A DNA stretch of 40,826 nt from Chthonomonadaceae bacterium (GTDB taxonomy: Bacteria; Armatimonadota; Chthonomonadetes; Chthonomonadales; Chthonomonadaceae), in assembly GCA_027450145.1 (NCBI GenBank), contig DAIDKH010000040.1:1-40826 (forward strand), read 5' to 3'. Below are positions 16,368 to 23,469 of this stretch, one piece after another. Below the pieces are notes generated by a model. It was not told where the DNA came from. It did not search any database and saw only the letters and a program-made list of their open reading frames with translations. The translations under genes were made by a program, and so were the position numbers. The number at the start of each line of letters is the position of its first letter. The stretch's first letter is position 1.

Positions 16368-17031
16368 ACTGTTCCTCCTTTCTAAAATTAGAAATGCAGG
16401 TGCTGCATCCCATGATTTGCCACCACGCAATGAGCAGTGACATATCGACAAGCTGACTCAAGTTTGCTAATCTCACTAGATTAAGTATCTGCAATCGCTC
16501 GCCCGATAGCTGAATAAATCTGAGGTTGAATTAGATGACGCATTGGCATTCCACGTTGTAATTCTATGTTTAAACTGGATGTATTAAACGTGCGCCAATA
16601 TTGCCATTATTTACAGGCCATATTAACAACGCTTCAATTATAGATATCTCGCTTTATTTTGTCAAGCGAAAAGTTGATGAACTACAAATAACGTCAACAA
16701 ACTATACATTTATTAATATAATGTTAACAATTAAGCGCATTATAACCCGCAATTGTCGATTTTATATCTGCCATTACATGCCGTTAAATACCAATATCCC
16801 CATTTGGATAATTAGGGTCCTACAATCCAAAAAGCCTCAATTCACCGAGGATTTAACAACAGCACAGCCACCTGCTTGCAAAACGCCTCAGTAGGATCAC
16901 CGGTATTGACTACCATCGCGCTGCGGCGTATAATCGCATTGACACTCTATGTATACGGCGTTCAGTGCCTTCGCACTATTTAAGCGTTCCAGCGGTGCTC
17001 TTGCTTAGGCGTGTTAATTAAGGAGACCAAC
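16368..17031. other. AT-rich divergent intergenic region
   Basis: Between the minus-strand pseudopilin cluster and the plus-strand oxidoreductase operon. It contains a short palindrome TAATCT/AGATTA (16468-16483), an AT-rich block at about 16620-16760 and the strong rightward promoter at 16906-16934. An open frame of 97 codons at 16601 has no ribosome site and is not believed. Confidence 0.55.
16906..16934 (+). promoter_or_regulatory. Sigma-70 type promoter for the oxidoreductase-MBL operon
   Basis: TTGACT (16906-16911), a 17-base spacer, then TATAAT (16929-16934). This is one mismatch from the consensus at perfect spacing. The transcript would start near 16941, giving a leader of about 90 bases to the ATG at 17032. 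Confidence 0.85.
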
Positions 17032-18108
17032 ATGACTTCAGTTGAGGGAATTGTTCGGCTCGGTATTTTAGGTGCGGGTTCGTTTGCAGCGCGTCGGCAC
17101 ATACCCGATGCAATTGCCAACAAAAACGTTCAACTCACTGGCCTGTGCAGAAGAGACCCAGAGGCACGAACTCGCCTGGCTCATCACTTTAAGCTGGATG
17201 AAAGTATCTTCTATTCTAATTGGAAGGAGATGCTGGACTCTGCTCCACTCGATGCTGTAATCATTGCGACACCTAATAATCTTCACTACGAAATGGCGTC
17301 TGAGGCCATTAATCGTGGGCTCCATGTACTGCTGGAAAAGCCAATGACTATTCGCTCGGAAGATGCGTTGAAGCTGGTGGACCTCGCAGAAGAAAAGAAT
17401 GTTCAAATAGCCGTCGCATTCAATCCACCTCACTGGGCCCACTGCCACCAGATAAAGCGTTCGCTGAAGGATCCAGAGATTGGGGGGCTTGAGAGTGCGG
17501 CAATGTACTGGACAACCCAGGCCGGCGCTGCATTCAAACGAGGGGTACAGCAGCCTACCCCTGCCGGTCATGTGGTTGCACCAACCGAATTCCGTGCAGA
17601 CCCGGATCAGAACGGCGGAGGCTATTTCATTGACGGCGGGTCGCACCTGGTTGCAGCACTGCTATGGACAACGGGCCTTCATGCCGTGCAGGTAAGCGCT
17701 ATCATGGACTACCTGCCAACGGACATGCGGGCATCGCTGTTGATCAAGCTAGATAACGGTGCTATCGCGACCATAAATTGCGTGGGAAATAGTGAGTTTA
17801 AAGGCCGCAGACTGCGTAATGTCTTTGGATGCCAAAATGGCTCCATTACTGTGGTCACCTTTGATTTTGAAACAACGGTAGCAGTGCAGGGTCATGAACT
17901 GCGACGCTTTAAAGAAGCGGACCTCGCTCCGGTACCGGGCCCGCTCGCTGCGCTGGTCAATACCATCCTTGGAAAAGCGGCACCGCTATCATCCGGCAAA
18001 CTGGGTGTGCACGTTGTGGAGGTTGTCGAGGCAGCCTACAGGTCCGCTGCTACTGGTAAGACCATCGATATCTGCTCCCGTTCCGCTGCGGTAGTGGCCG
18101 GCACATGA
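17032..18108 (+). CDS. Gfo/Idh/MocA family oxidoreductase
   Basis: 358 residues from ATG 17032, which follows AAGGAGA; the ATG seven codons earlier overlaps this site. The N-terminal Rossmann fold has the NAD(P) loop GILGAGSFAARRHIP (residues about 11-25). The family lysine is in HVLLEKPMTIRSEDA near residue 103. The C-terminal alpha/beta domain carries GGYFIDGGSHLVAALLWTTG, with the His typical of the active-site region. These enzymes oxidise or reduce sugars and inositols with NAD(P); the exact substrate is not readable. The 4-base overlap ATGA with the MBL-fold gene shows an operon. Sugar metabolism fits the nearby hydrolases. Confidence 0.93.
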   Translation: MTSVEGIVRLGILGAGSFAARRHIPDAIANKNVQLTGLCRRDPEARTRLAHHFKLDESIFYSNWKEMLDSAPLDAVIIATPNNLHYEMASEAINRGLHVLLEKPMTIRSEDALKLVDLAEEKNVQIAVAFNPPHWAHCHQIKRSLKDPEIGGLESAAMYWTTQAGAAFKRGVQQPTPAGHVVAPTEFRADPDQNGGGYFIDGGSHLVAALLWTTGLHAVQVSAIMDYLPTDMRASLLIKLDNGAIATINCVGNSEFKGRRLRNVFGCQNGSITVVTFDFETTVAVQGHELRRFKEADLAPVPGPLAALVNTILGKAAPLSSGKLGVHVVEVVEAAYRSAATGKTIDICSRSAAVVAGT

Positions 18109-18935
18109 AGATTACTATACTAGGTAGTGGTACATCGCACGGCGTACCAATGATAGGCTGCAACTGTGAGGTGTGCACCTCCGCCAATCCCAAGAATCAC
18201 CGCATGCGCCCCTCTATCGCGGTAGAGGGGCCAGGTGGAACTATTCTTATAGACACCACACCAGAGCTTCGACTGCAATCTATTAAAACCGGACTAAACC
18301 ACGTCGACGCAGTGCTTATTACGCACACGCACGCCGACCACATATTTGGGATGGACGATCTTCGCCGATTCAACGATCTTGGAGGGCACGATATTCCCGT
18401 CTACGGCTCGCCTGAGGTGTTGGAGGACATCCAGAGAATCTATCGTTACGTGTTTGTGCAGACGCAGGTTGGTGGAGGGAAGCCACGTCTGCAGTTGCGT
18501 GTTGCGGAAAACATCATGGAGATTTGCGGTCTAAATATCTCATGCTTCACGGTGCTGCATGGAAAACTGGAAGTTCAGTCATACAGATTTGAGGATCCCA
18601 CGACCGGTAAATCGTTCGCGTATGTCACCGATGTTAGCATTATTCCAGAAACGGTTAAGCACTTCCTGAATAACCTTGACCTACTCATTCTGGATGCTGT
18701 GCGATATGAACCACACCCCACCCACTTTGGCCTATACCAAGCGCTGGATGTCATTGCTAACGCTCGGCCGGCTGCCGCACTACTGACCCACTTGTCGCAC
18801 CACTTCGACCACGACCGACTATGCCAGGAGACCCCTCCGCATGTTGAGCCCGCGTTCGACGGACAGATCATCGACCTGTTATCCGTACCTGCTAGTGTTC
18901 CATGCGAAATCACCAACTTACTTAGTTCGTCTTGA
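18105..18935 (+). CDS. MBL-fold metallo-hydrolase, PhnP-like
   Basis: 276 residues, ATG overlapping the previous stop by four bases. It opens MKITILGSGTSHGVP, then a Cys cluster CNCEVC (residues 19-24) as in PhnP and related phosphodiesterases. The metallo-beta-lactamase metal motif is HTHADH at 74-79, followed by GMDDLRRF. Further ligands are likely in TVLHGK, AYVTDVS, LILDAVRYEPHPTH and LLTHLSHHFDHD. The fold binds two metal ions and hydrolyses phosphodiesters; PhnP acts on cyclic ribose phosphates. No other phosphonate gene is close, so phosphonate breakdown should not be assumed; coupling to the oxidoreductase points to a general sugar or nucleotide by-product role. Confidence 0.9.
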   Translation: MKITILGSGTSHGVPMIGCNCEVCTSANPKNHRMRPSIAVEGPGGTILIDTTPELRLQSIKTGLNHVDAVLITHTHADHIFGMDDLRRFNDLGGHDIPVYGSPEVLEDIQRIYRYVFVQTQVGGGKPRLQLRVAENIMEICGLNISCFTVLHGKLEVQSYRFEDPTTGKSFAYVTDVSIIPETVKHFLNNLDLLILDAVRYEPHPTHFGLYQALDVIANARPAAALLTHLSHHFDHDRLCQETPPHVEPAFDGQIIDLLSVPASVPCEITNLLSSS

Positions 18936-18970
18936 TTGGGCTGGACGTTCCTGACTGAACTGTCTGGTAA

Positions 18971-18989
18971 TTCACATCTCGCGTGTGAA
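18971..18989 (+). terminator. Short hairpin after the MBL gene
   Basis: TTCACA (18971-18976) pairs with TGTGAA (18984-18989), followed by ATAGTTCTCTTCCCTT. Weak stem, so only a candidate terminator. Confidence 0.35.
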
Positions 18990-19089
18990 ATAGTTCTCTT
19001 CCCTTCACTCGCTACACGGCGTAGAATAATGGCATACACAAGCCGAGTACAAATACTGGCGGAAACGTGACAAGGCGAGGCAATTTACA

Positions 19090-19305
19090 ATGAACTTTAT
19101 TACACGCCGTTCGATCAATAAAAGCGAAAAATGCTCGATTTGCGGGCGCACTGGTCGGGCCCGAACCCGCGCCGCCGGAGTTGGCTTCCAAGTAGTGGAA
19201 ATCACTTGCGACCGATGCGAATGCCGAGGTAAAGGTCAAAGTGAGGACGTGCGATTCAACGATGTACCGGGAGCAGGCTGGGCCAGCATAATGGCGCTGG
19301 GCTAA
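19090..19305 (+). CDS. Small zinc-ribbon-like protein
   Basis: 71 residues, ATG with GAGG nine bases upstream and a possible -10, TAGAAT, at about 19020. Two Cys pairs are visible: CSIC near residue 15 (KSEKCSICGRTGRARTR) and CDRCEC near residue 40 (VVEITCDRCECRGKG). This is the spacing of a treble-clef or zinc-ribbon fold of the kind found in small nucleic-acid or protein-binding factors. No signal peptide or TM. No family name is certain. It stands between the MBL gene and a convergent hairpin, so it is probably its own transcription unit. Confidence 0.62.
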   Translation: MNFITRRSINKSEKCSICGRTGRARTRAAGVGFQVVEITCDRCECRGKGQSEDVRFNDVPGAGWASIMALG

Positions 19306-19418
19306 ACCACAAACGGTACTACCCGCCTTTCTCGTCGCCATATTAGGTTCGTACCAGGATACGCAATTGGCACTCCTCAACCTGATACGAATAGCCGCGC
19401 GAAAGGCGGTACCAATAA

Positions 19419-19453
19419 CAAGCCGGATGCGCCAAGAAAGCGCATCCGGCTTG
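19419..19453. terminator. Strong convergent terminator hairpin
   Basis: Perfect 14-base arms CAAGCCGGATGCGC (19419-19432) and GCGCATCCGGCTTG (19440-19453) with a 7-base loop. AAATTAT follows on the plus strand. It lies between the zinc-ribbon gene and the convergent [2Fe-2S] gene and can serve both. Confidence 0.85.
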
Positions 19454-19474
19454 AAATTATCAAACGCTAGCTCA

Positions 19475-19690
19475 CTAACGATGGGCCCGTGGTATCACAG
19501 CGAATTCGGTCTCACCGGTCTCCAGCATTTTCTGCAGATACGGCCTGCACAACCCACAGCTTCCACCACAGCCTAGAAGCGCCGTCAGCTGCTCGACTTT
19601 GGTGTAGCCCCTATCCTGCGCTACATGGAGGATCGTTCTAAATGTAAGCGACGTGCACATGCAGGCCCGTACAGGGTGATCGTCAGACAT
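19475..19690 (-). CDS. BFD-like [2Fe-2S]-binding protein
   Basis: 71 residues from ATG 19690, starting MSDDHPVRACMCTSLTF; the earlier ATG lies in the tail of the previous gene. Four Cys have the spacing of bacterioferritin-associated ferredoxin domains: CMC near residue 10 and CGGSCGLC near residue 41, giving C-x-C and C-x3-C-x2-C with LTFRTILHVAQDRGYTKVEQL between. The domain binds one [2Fe-2S] cluster and transfers electrons. It begins five bases after the DUF1559 stop, so it is translated from the same, B12-riboswitch-led transcript. In other bacteria BFD domains appear in iron release, nitrite reductase and opine or sarcosine oxidases. A link to cobalt or corrin reduction is possible but is inference. 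Confidence 0.85.
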   Translation of the reverse strand: MSDDHPVRACMCTSLTFRTILHVAQDRGYTKVEQLTALLGCGGSCGLCRPYLQKMLETGETEFAVIPRAHR

Positions 19691-19694
19691 GGTT

Positions 19695-20471
19695 CTAATC
19701 TCGCGTAAACATATTGTCAACCATCGCGGTCTGGTGAAGCGGGCTCACATGCCCGTCTGCCCAAAGAACTTCAGCTAAGCCGTGCTCTGTAACGGTGGTG
19801 TTGTATCCAGAACCGGCGATGGTCTGGCTGTTATCAACATGCCGAAAGTTCACAGTAGGATTACCGTACCATTGAGACGGCGGATCGATCGCAGGTGTCT
19901 CACTCTCCTGGCCAGTAGTTGAGTCATAATAACCTGAGTCCGCAAACATAATCTTACCGCTGGTGCTACCCAGCGATGCCAGATTCGCTGGGTTGAGCGG
20001 TGGCCATGGATAGGGCGGTAAGTTGTATGCAGGGTTTATGTAATAATCGGACCCCAGGTACCCCCAGTTATAACCGTAACCGTTACCGTCACCGAACTTG
20101 TTTACACCTGTCCAATCCGGGCAGCGTTGAATTTCCACGTTCTTCATATAGGGGTACAGCAGGCCGTCCTGCTTGTCCCACCCTGATGTTGTGCGCCGTC
20201 CAAACCAGTATTGGCTGCAGTATCCCCCAGTACAAGGGTCCGCAATATAAAGCGGAAACGTCTCATCGTAATCCTGAATGTACATCATAGTTGCCAAACC
20301 CAACTGCTTCAGGTTGGATGCACAGGTTATCTGCCTGGCCTTTTCCCGTGCCTGCGCGAAGACCGGAAACAATATTGCTGCCAGTATCGCTATTATTGCA
20401 ATAACAACTAGCAACTCTATTAGGGTGAATGCTGCAGTGCTCGGCCTTTTCCCCGCTCTCAATACTCTCAT
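19695..20471 (-). CDS. DUF1559-type pseudopilin behind a cobalamin riboswitch
   Basis: 258 residues, ATG at 20471 after AAGGAGA. The leader [14 protein letters not shown] is followed by [18 protein letters not shown], again with Ala before the cut, and [19 protein letters not shown]. The middle is rich in Tyr, Gly and Trp ([30 protein letters not shown]) as in secreted beta-rich domains, and the end has [18 protein letters not shown], the DUF1559 end motif. Prepilin processing and surface or periplasmic location are expected. What makes it special is the leader: a full cobalamin aptamer and a terminator precede it with no other gene between. The following gene encodes a [2Fe-2S] protein. Cobalamin-regulated genes usually serve B12 uptake or B12-independent alternatives, so a role in corrinoid capture is inferred. 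Confidence 0.93.
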   Translation of the reverse strand: MRVLRAGKRPSTAAFTLIELLVVIAIIAILAAILFPVFAQAREKARQITCASNLKQLGLATMMYIQDYDETFPLYIADPCTGGYCSQYWFGRRTTSGWDKQDGLLYPYMKNVEIQRCPDWTGVNKFGDGNGYGYNWGYLGSDYYINPAYNLPPYPWPPLNPANLASLGSTSGKIMFADSGYYDSTTGQESETPAIDPPSQWYGNPTVNFRHVDNSQTIAGSGYNTTVTEHGLAEVLWADGHVSPLHQTAMVDNMFTRD

Positions 20472-20500
20472 TGTTCCATCTCCTTGTGAAATGTGTGCAG

Positions 20501-20554
20501 GAAATAGAAAACGCCCGTATAACGCCCTGCATCAGCAGGTGCGGTCACGGGCGT
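20501..20554 (-). terminator. Rho-independent terminator in the riboswitch leader
   Basis: Outer stem ACGCCCGT (20511-20518) with ACGGGCGT (20547-20554), inner stem CCTGC/GCAGG with loop ATCA; read on the minus strand it ends in TTTTCTATTTC. It lies between the aptamer and the pseudopilin start, as expected for a ligand-controlled transcription-off switch. Confidence 0.8.
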
Positions 20555-20586
20555 ATGAAGTATTACTAAAGCCATTAGGGGCTTTC

Positions 20587-20614
20587 ATAGTCTCATAAAA
20601 AATGACGAGACTAT
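20587..20614 (-). repeat. Leader hairpin between aptamer and terminator
   Basis: ATAGTCTC (20587-20594) and GAGACTAT (20607-20614), 8-base perfect arms around an AT-rich loop. It is part of the expression platform or a second stop signal. Confidence 0.6.
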
Positions 20615-20664
20615 TGTTAAGCGATCACTTCATCACTCCCTTTTTCCGCGAAGGGCGCAGCGTG

Positions 20665-20782
20665 ATGCTTTGCAGACGGGCATTCGGACTTGGCTTTTAA
20701 ACCTTACCGTAGCGGGACTGTGCCGGATTCTCACCGAGCTTCCCCCGTAATACTGCACGAAAAATTGCAGCCTGCAAATTCT
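20665..20782 (-). ncRNA. Cobalamin (B12) riboswitch aptamer
   Basis: On the minus strand the core reads GGGAAGCTCGGTGAGAATCC, then GGCACAGTCCCGCTACGGTAA, which is the hallmark of the cobalamin aptamer. It is followed by AAGCCAAGTCCGAATGCC, the 3' conserved part. The closing stem P1 is formed by TTTGCAG (20778 down to 20772) and CTGCAAA (20675 down to 20669). The ligand is adenosyl- or another cobalamin; which one cannot be read reliably. A consensus promoter starts the leader about 20 bases upstream and a terminator follows before the pseudopilin gene, so binding most likely turns the operon off. Established knowledge: such switches normally control B12 transport and synthesis genes. Confidence 0.93.
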
Positions 20783-20807
20783 ATATGTTTTTTATACTGC
20801 AGTCACC

Positions 20808-20836
20808 ATTGTACCAAGGTTAGAAACCTATGTCAA
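20808..20836 (-). promoter_or_regulatory. Consensus promoter of the B12-riboswitch operon
   Basis: Minus strand: TTGACA (20836-20831), a 17-base spacer, TACAAT (20813-20808). It gives a start near 20801, just before the aptamer. A palindrome TTGTACCGATACAA lies directly upstream at 20852-20865. Confidence 0.88.
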
Positions 20837-20851
20837 GCTATTTTGCTAGTT

Positions 20852-20865
20852 TTGTACCGATACAA
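20852..20865. promoter_or_regulatory. Candidate regulator operator, site 2
   Basis: TTGTACCGATACAA, arms TTGTA and TACAA. On the minus strand it reads TTGTATCGGTACAA, close to TGTATCGATATA at the start of the GntR-LacI gene (24814-24825). It sits 16 bases upstream of the -35 of the riboswitch operon. Confidence 0.5.
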
Positions 20866-21007
20866 TGTCCGAAAATCCGTCTAGAGACCTACAAAAGCAG
20901 CAAAGATATCGCAATAAATTGCGCCCAAAACGCGCGTCAACAAATGTGGAGTGCGATTGGCCCCTACCCCCGAGATAGGATTGTGGCCAGATTGGATCAC
21001 CAATGAT

Positions 21008-22285
21008 TCACGGAGATTTCTTAAGCTTCCTGTTGTTACTCCAAAGATGGTGCAGGAGCGCTCGTGCTGTCGTCATCTTCCCACGAATGATCTCGTTGTA
21101 GACCTGAACAAGCAGTCGGCCCTTAACAGACTGTCCGCTTAACTGTTTCCGTAATTCGTACCACATTGCCGGCAGTTGTAGATCATCGTCACGCCATTTT
21201 GTGAGACCGTTATCACCTCGCACGAGGGCAGCACGAATGATTTTGAGATCCCTCGTTCCCTGTTCTATTGATGGCTCTATCTGGGTGCCTTCTCCCCAGT
21301 CGTTCCAGGTTACCACCTGCACGGCAGTAGCTCCGCTGTGTAACGCTCGGTCGAGAGTGTGCTTTAGAGTGCTGCCGTTGTCTTCTGCAATGTGACCCCA
21401 GGAACGCCCAACTCCAGCTTGCGCATAGATATCGTTGAAACCAGGGAATGCCGCAGCAATCGCAATGGGCCAATGCCTTGAGCGCGCCAGAAATGACTTC
21501 TGCTGCTCCAGGGCAGCCGCAGTACCGCCGGCCGGAATGGGCCAGTCGAATCCTCCAGACGCAGCGGTAGGCTCACGTCGATCCGACTCTGTAACGTACA
21601 CCGGGGGTGTCTTTAGAACCGAAAATATCTCATTCCACTCTGCATTGTCAAAATATGGCGTACCAAAGCTCAGCAGCAGCGGTCTGCCGTCATATTTTAT
21701 ATAGGCTGAAGATTTGAAGTAATTACTTTGAAGCCACGACATTAATTGCTGCACATGGTGGATGGCAGCACCTGCAGGAAACAGGCCAGCTTTAATCTCC
21801 TGTGGAATGGTGTGGTCTTCGTAGCATAGCGCGAATTTCAAACCTGCCTGTTGAAGCAACGGCACCAACGTGGAAACGTTTCGATTAATAGAAGCATAAT
21901 CGTATAGATTGTCTTTGCCATACCAGTCGATGATTACACCCTGAATGCCTGTCATTTTCATCAACATTATCTGGTACATGATGAGGGCCCTGGCCCCCGA
22001 ATCGTATGGTCCTATCTGCGGGTGATAGTGCGACGCTATTTGCGGCAGGCCATCAGTCTGTACCGAGGGATCGTAGTGGCCCATAGTCCAGTGCCATCCC
22101 CACTTATGAGCAGTGGGATTGGCTTGAAACCATGCCATATAGTGTACGTATACTGGCGGTATGGTTGAGTTAGATCGTGCGGCAGGTGCAGCGGACGCTC
22201 CGCCAGAAGCTCCTGCCAACACTTGAGCCATTACGCCAACGACAGCGAGTCGTGCGATGGATACCCGCGTGGCCAACAATTTCAT
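21008..22285 (-). CDS. GH99/GH71-like glycoside hydrolase, secreted
   Basis: 425 residues from ATG 22285, seven bases after GGAGG. Signal peptide at about 1-33 (MKLLATRVSIARLAVVGVMA, ending ASAAPAA). The catalytic barrel begins PPVYVHYMAWFQANPTA, has GIQGVIIDWYGKDNLYDY, YDGRPLLLSFG and the strong motif VTWNDWGEGTQIEPS near residue 340, which I know from GH99/GH71-like and WbsX-type proteins. GH99 enzymes cut alpha-mannosidic bonds inside chains; for this branch the substrate is unproven. It ends the operon of GntR-LacI regulator, pseudopilin and small lipoprotein, all same strand, which supports a polysaccharide-linked role. A hairpin (22302-22338) lies just before its ribosome site. Confidence 0.85.
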   Translation of the reverse strand: MKLLATRVSIARLAVVGVMAQVLAGASGGASAAPAARSNSTIPPVYVHYMAWFQANPTAHKWGWHWTMGHYDPSVQTDGLPQIASHYHPQIGPYDSGARALIMYQIMLMKMTGIQGVIIDWYGKDNLYDYASINRNVSTLVPLLQQAGLKFALCYEDHTIPQEIKAGLFPAGAAIHHVQQLMSWLQSNYFKSSAYIKYDGRPLLLSFGTPYFDNAEWNEIFSVLKTPPVYVTESDRREPTAASGGFDWPIPAGGTAAALEQQKSFLARSRHWPIAIAAAFPGFNDIYAQAGVGRSWGHIAEDNGSTLKHTLDRALHSGATAVQVVTWNDWGEGTQIEPSIEQGTRDLKIIRAALVRGDNGLTKWRDDDLQLPAMWYELRKQLSGQSVKGRLLVQVYNEIIRGKMTTARALLHHLWSNNRKLKKSP

Positions 22286-22301
22286 CAATTGTCCTCCCGT
22301 G

Positions 22302-22338
22302 GCAATGCGGCTTAAGGTCTCACTCTCAGCCGCATTGC
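22302..22338 (-). repeat. Perfect hairpin before the GH99-like gene
   Basis: GCAATGCGGCT (22302-22312) and AGCCGCATTGC (22328-22338), 11-base perfect arms with a 15-base loop. It lies after the small lipoprotein stop and about 10 bases before GGAGG of the GH99-like gene, with no T-run. It could limit read-through or translation of the last gene. Confidence 0.7.
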
Positions 22339-22346
22339 ACTCCTGT

Positions 22347-22610
22347 CTACCGCTGTTGTTGCGCCTGGCGATGCGATTGTGCCTGCCGCATCAGCATCTG
22401 TTCACCCTGGCCCATTCGTTGCTGCTGCTGTGCCTGGTAGCGTGCGGTGGGCGAGGCATTGGCATTCTGCGGTATTCCACCCGCTGCCGTTGTACCAGGA
22501 GGCGGACTGTTGACAGGCTTGGATCCACCGCAGCCGGCAATTATTAACGAGGCAGCCGCTAAACTGCCAATCGTCACGATCCATTTCACCCGCGAAAATG
22601 TACGCTTCAT
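22347..22610 (-). CDS. Small Q-rich lipoprotein with YQAxxxQRMG motif
   Basis: 87 residues, ATG at 22610, only three bases after the pseudopilin stop and with no ribosome site of its own, so translation is probably coupled. Signal peptide with lipobox: MKRTFSRVKWIVTIGSLAAA, then IIAGCGGS, Cys27 as the lipid site. The mature part has a Pro/Ser linker (VNSPPPGTTAAGG) and a Gln-rich tail: ARYQAQQQQRMGQGEQM, QAQSHRQAQQQR. The motif YQAxxxQRMG is also in the small membrane protein at 16134-16367 next to another DUF1559 gene. A helper or anchor of the pseudopilin is inferred. No named family. Confidence 0.8.
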   Translation of the reverse strand: MKRTFSRVKWIVTIGSLAAASLIIAGCGGSKPVNSPPPGTTAAGGIPQNANASPTARYQAQQQQRMGQGEQMLMRQAQSHRQAQQQR

Positions 22611-22613
22611 GAT

Positions 22614-23405
22614 CTAGTACGCCGAACCAAATTGGTAAGCGCCCGCCACGTAGATGTTAACATACCAGTTAACGCTACCCTTTGGCATCGATTTCACATG
22701 GCCGTCACCGAAAAGGAAGTTGCTGGTGCCATTGTGACGGTACCGGGGCATCATGCTGCAGCCATTCCAGTTTGCATAGGAGGGATAGTTGTTGCTGGCA
22801 ACGTAATCGCAATCATGAGTTGGCAGAGTATCCAGGTGGTCGGGATATGCATAGTTATTCGCAGCGGTGCCACCGCCCTGCGCTGTCCAGTTACCTTCCC
22901 AGGTTTGAAACTGCAGCCAGCTCGAGTTCCCGTCATTCTCGCCCTTCTCGCATACAGCGATAGTTTGCGATGGGGTATCTAACGTCGCCAGTGTTACAGC
23001 ATGGGGCGTTCCGTAGGGCCATCCATCCTGAAAAAGCGAGTAGTTTGCACCGTAAACGCCCGGTTGCGGCACAGGCATTGATGGACAGGTCCATATTCCA
23101 CCGGCGCCACTATACTTGTTGTCGTAGGCATACTTGTTACCGTTTTTTATATACGGTCCAACCATGTCATACCAACGAACCTCGTTACCAGAGCCGTCAT
23201 TGTAATGCAGCATGGGGAATGTCTCATCGTAGTCCTGTACATACATCATCACTCCAAGGCCAATCTGCTTTTCGTTAGAAACGCAGGTGATTTGACGGGC
23301 CTTTTCACGTGCCTGAGCGAATACAGGGAAGAGAATGGCCGCAAGAATTGCAATAATAGCAATTACGACCAACAGTTCAATTAGTGTAAATCCCCGAGGT
23401 TTCAT
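22614..23405 (-). CDS. DUF1559-type pseudopilin
   Basis: 263 residues, ATG at 23405 with AAGGA nine bases upstream. Very short leader MKPRG with the classical Gly before [18 protein letters not shown], then [19 protein letters not shown]. The globular part ([35 protein letters not shown]) ends with [18 protein letters not shown], the DUF1559 motif. Its leader differs from the two other copies, which have longer leaders ending in Ala. It sits between the GntR-LacI regulator and the Q-rich lipoprotein and should be exported. The gene order implies expression under that regulator, with the GH99-like enzyme. Confidence 0.93.
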   Translation of the reverse strand: MKPRGFTLIELLVVIAIIAILAAILFPVFAQAREKARQITCVSNEKQIGLGVMMYVQDYDETFPMLHYNDGSGNEVRWYDMVGPYIKNGNKYAYDNKYSGAGGIWTCPSMPVPQPGVYGANYSLFQDGWPYGTPHAVTLATLDTPSQTIAVCEKGENDGNSSWLQFQTWEGNWTAQGGGTAANNYAYPDHLDTLPTHDCDYVASNNYPSYANWNGCSMMPRYRHNGTSNFLFGDGHVKSMPKGSVNWYVNIYVAGAYQFGSAY

Positions 23406-23469
23406 CTATGAAGTCCTTTCTATCACTCACTACCCGAGTTATGGTACAGCGGCAATAACGCCGTCCCTG

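Noticed and set aside
16601-16894. 97-codon open frame in the AT-rich intergenic region
   Set aside because: No ribosome site, composition follows AT bias, overlaps the approach to a strong promoter region.
18105-18935. Assigning the MBL hydrolase to phosphonate breakdown (phnP)
   Set aside because: No other phn gene nearby; the Cys cluster and fold are shared with other phosphodiesterases.
15900-23400. Near-identical DNA segments at 15950-16010, 20340-20430 and 23300-23390 as possible mobile repeats
   Set aside because: They encode the conserved prepilin N-terminus of the three DUF1559 genes; no flanking repeats or transposase.
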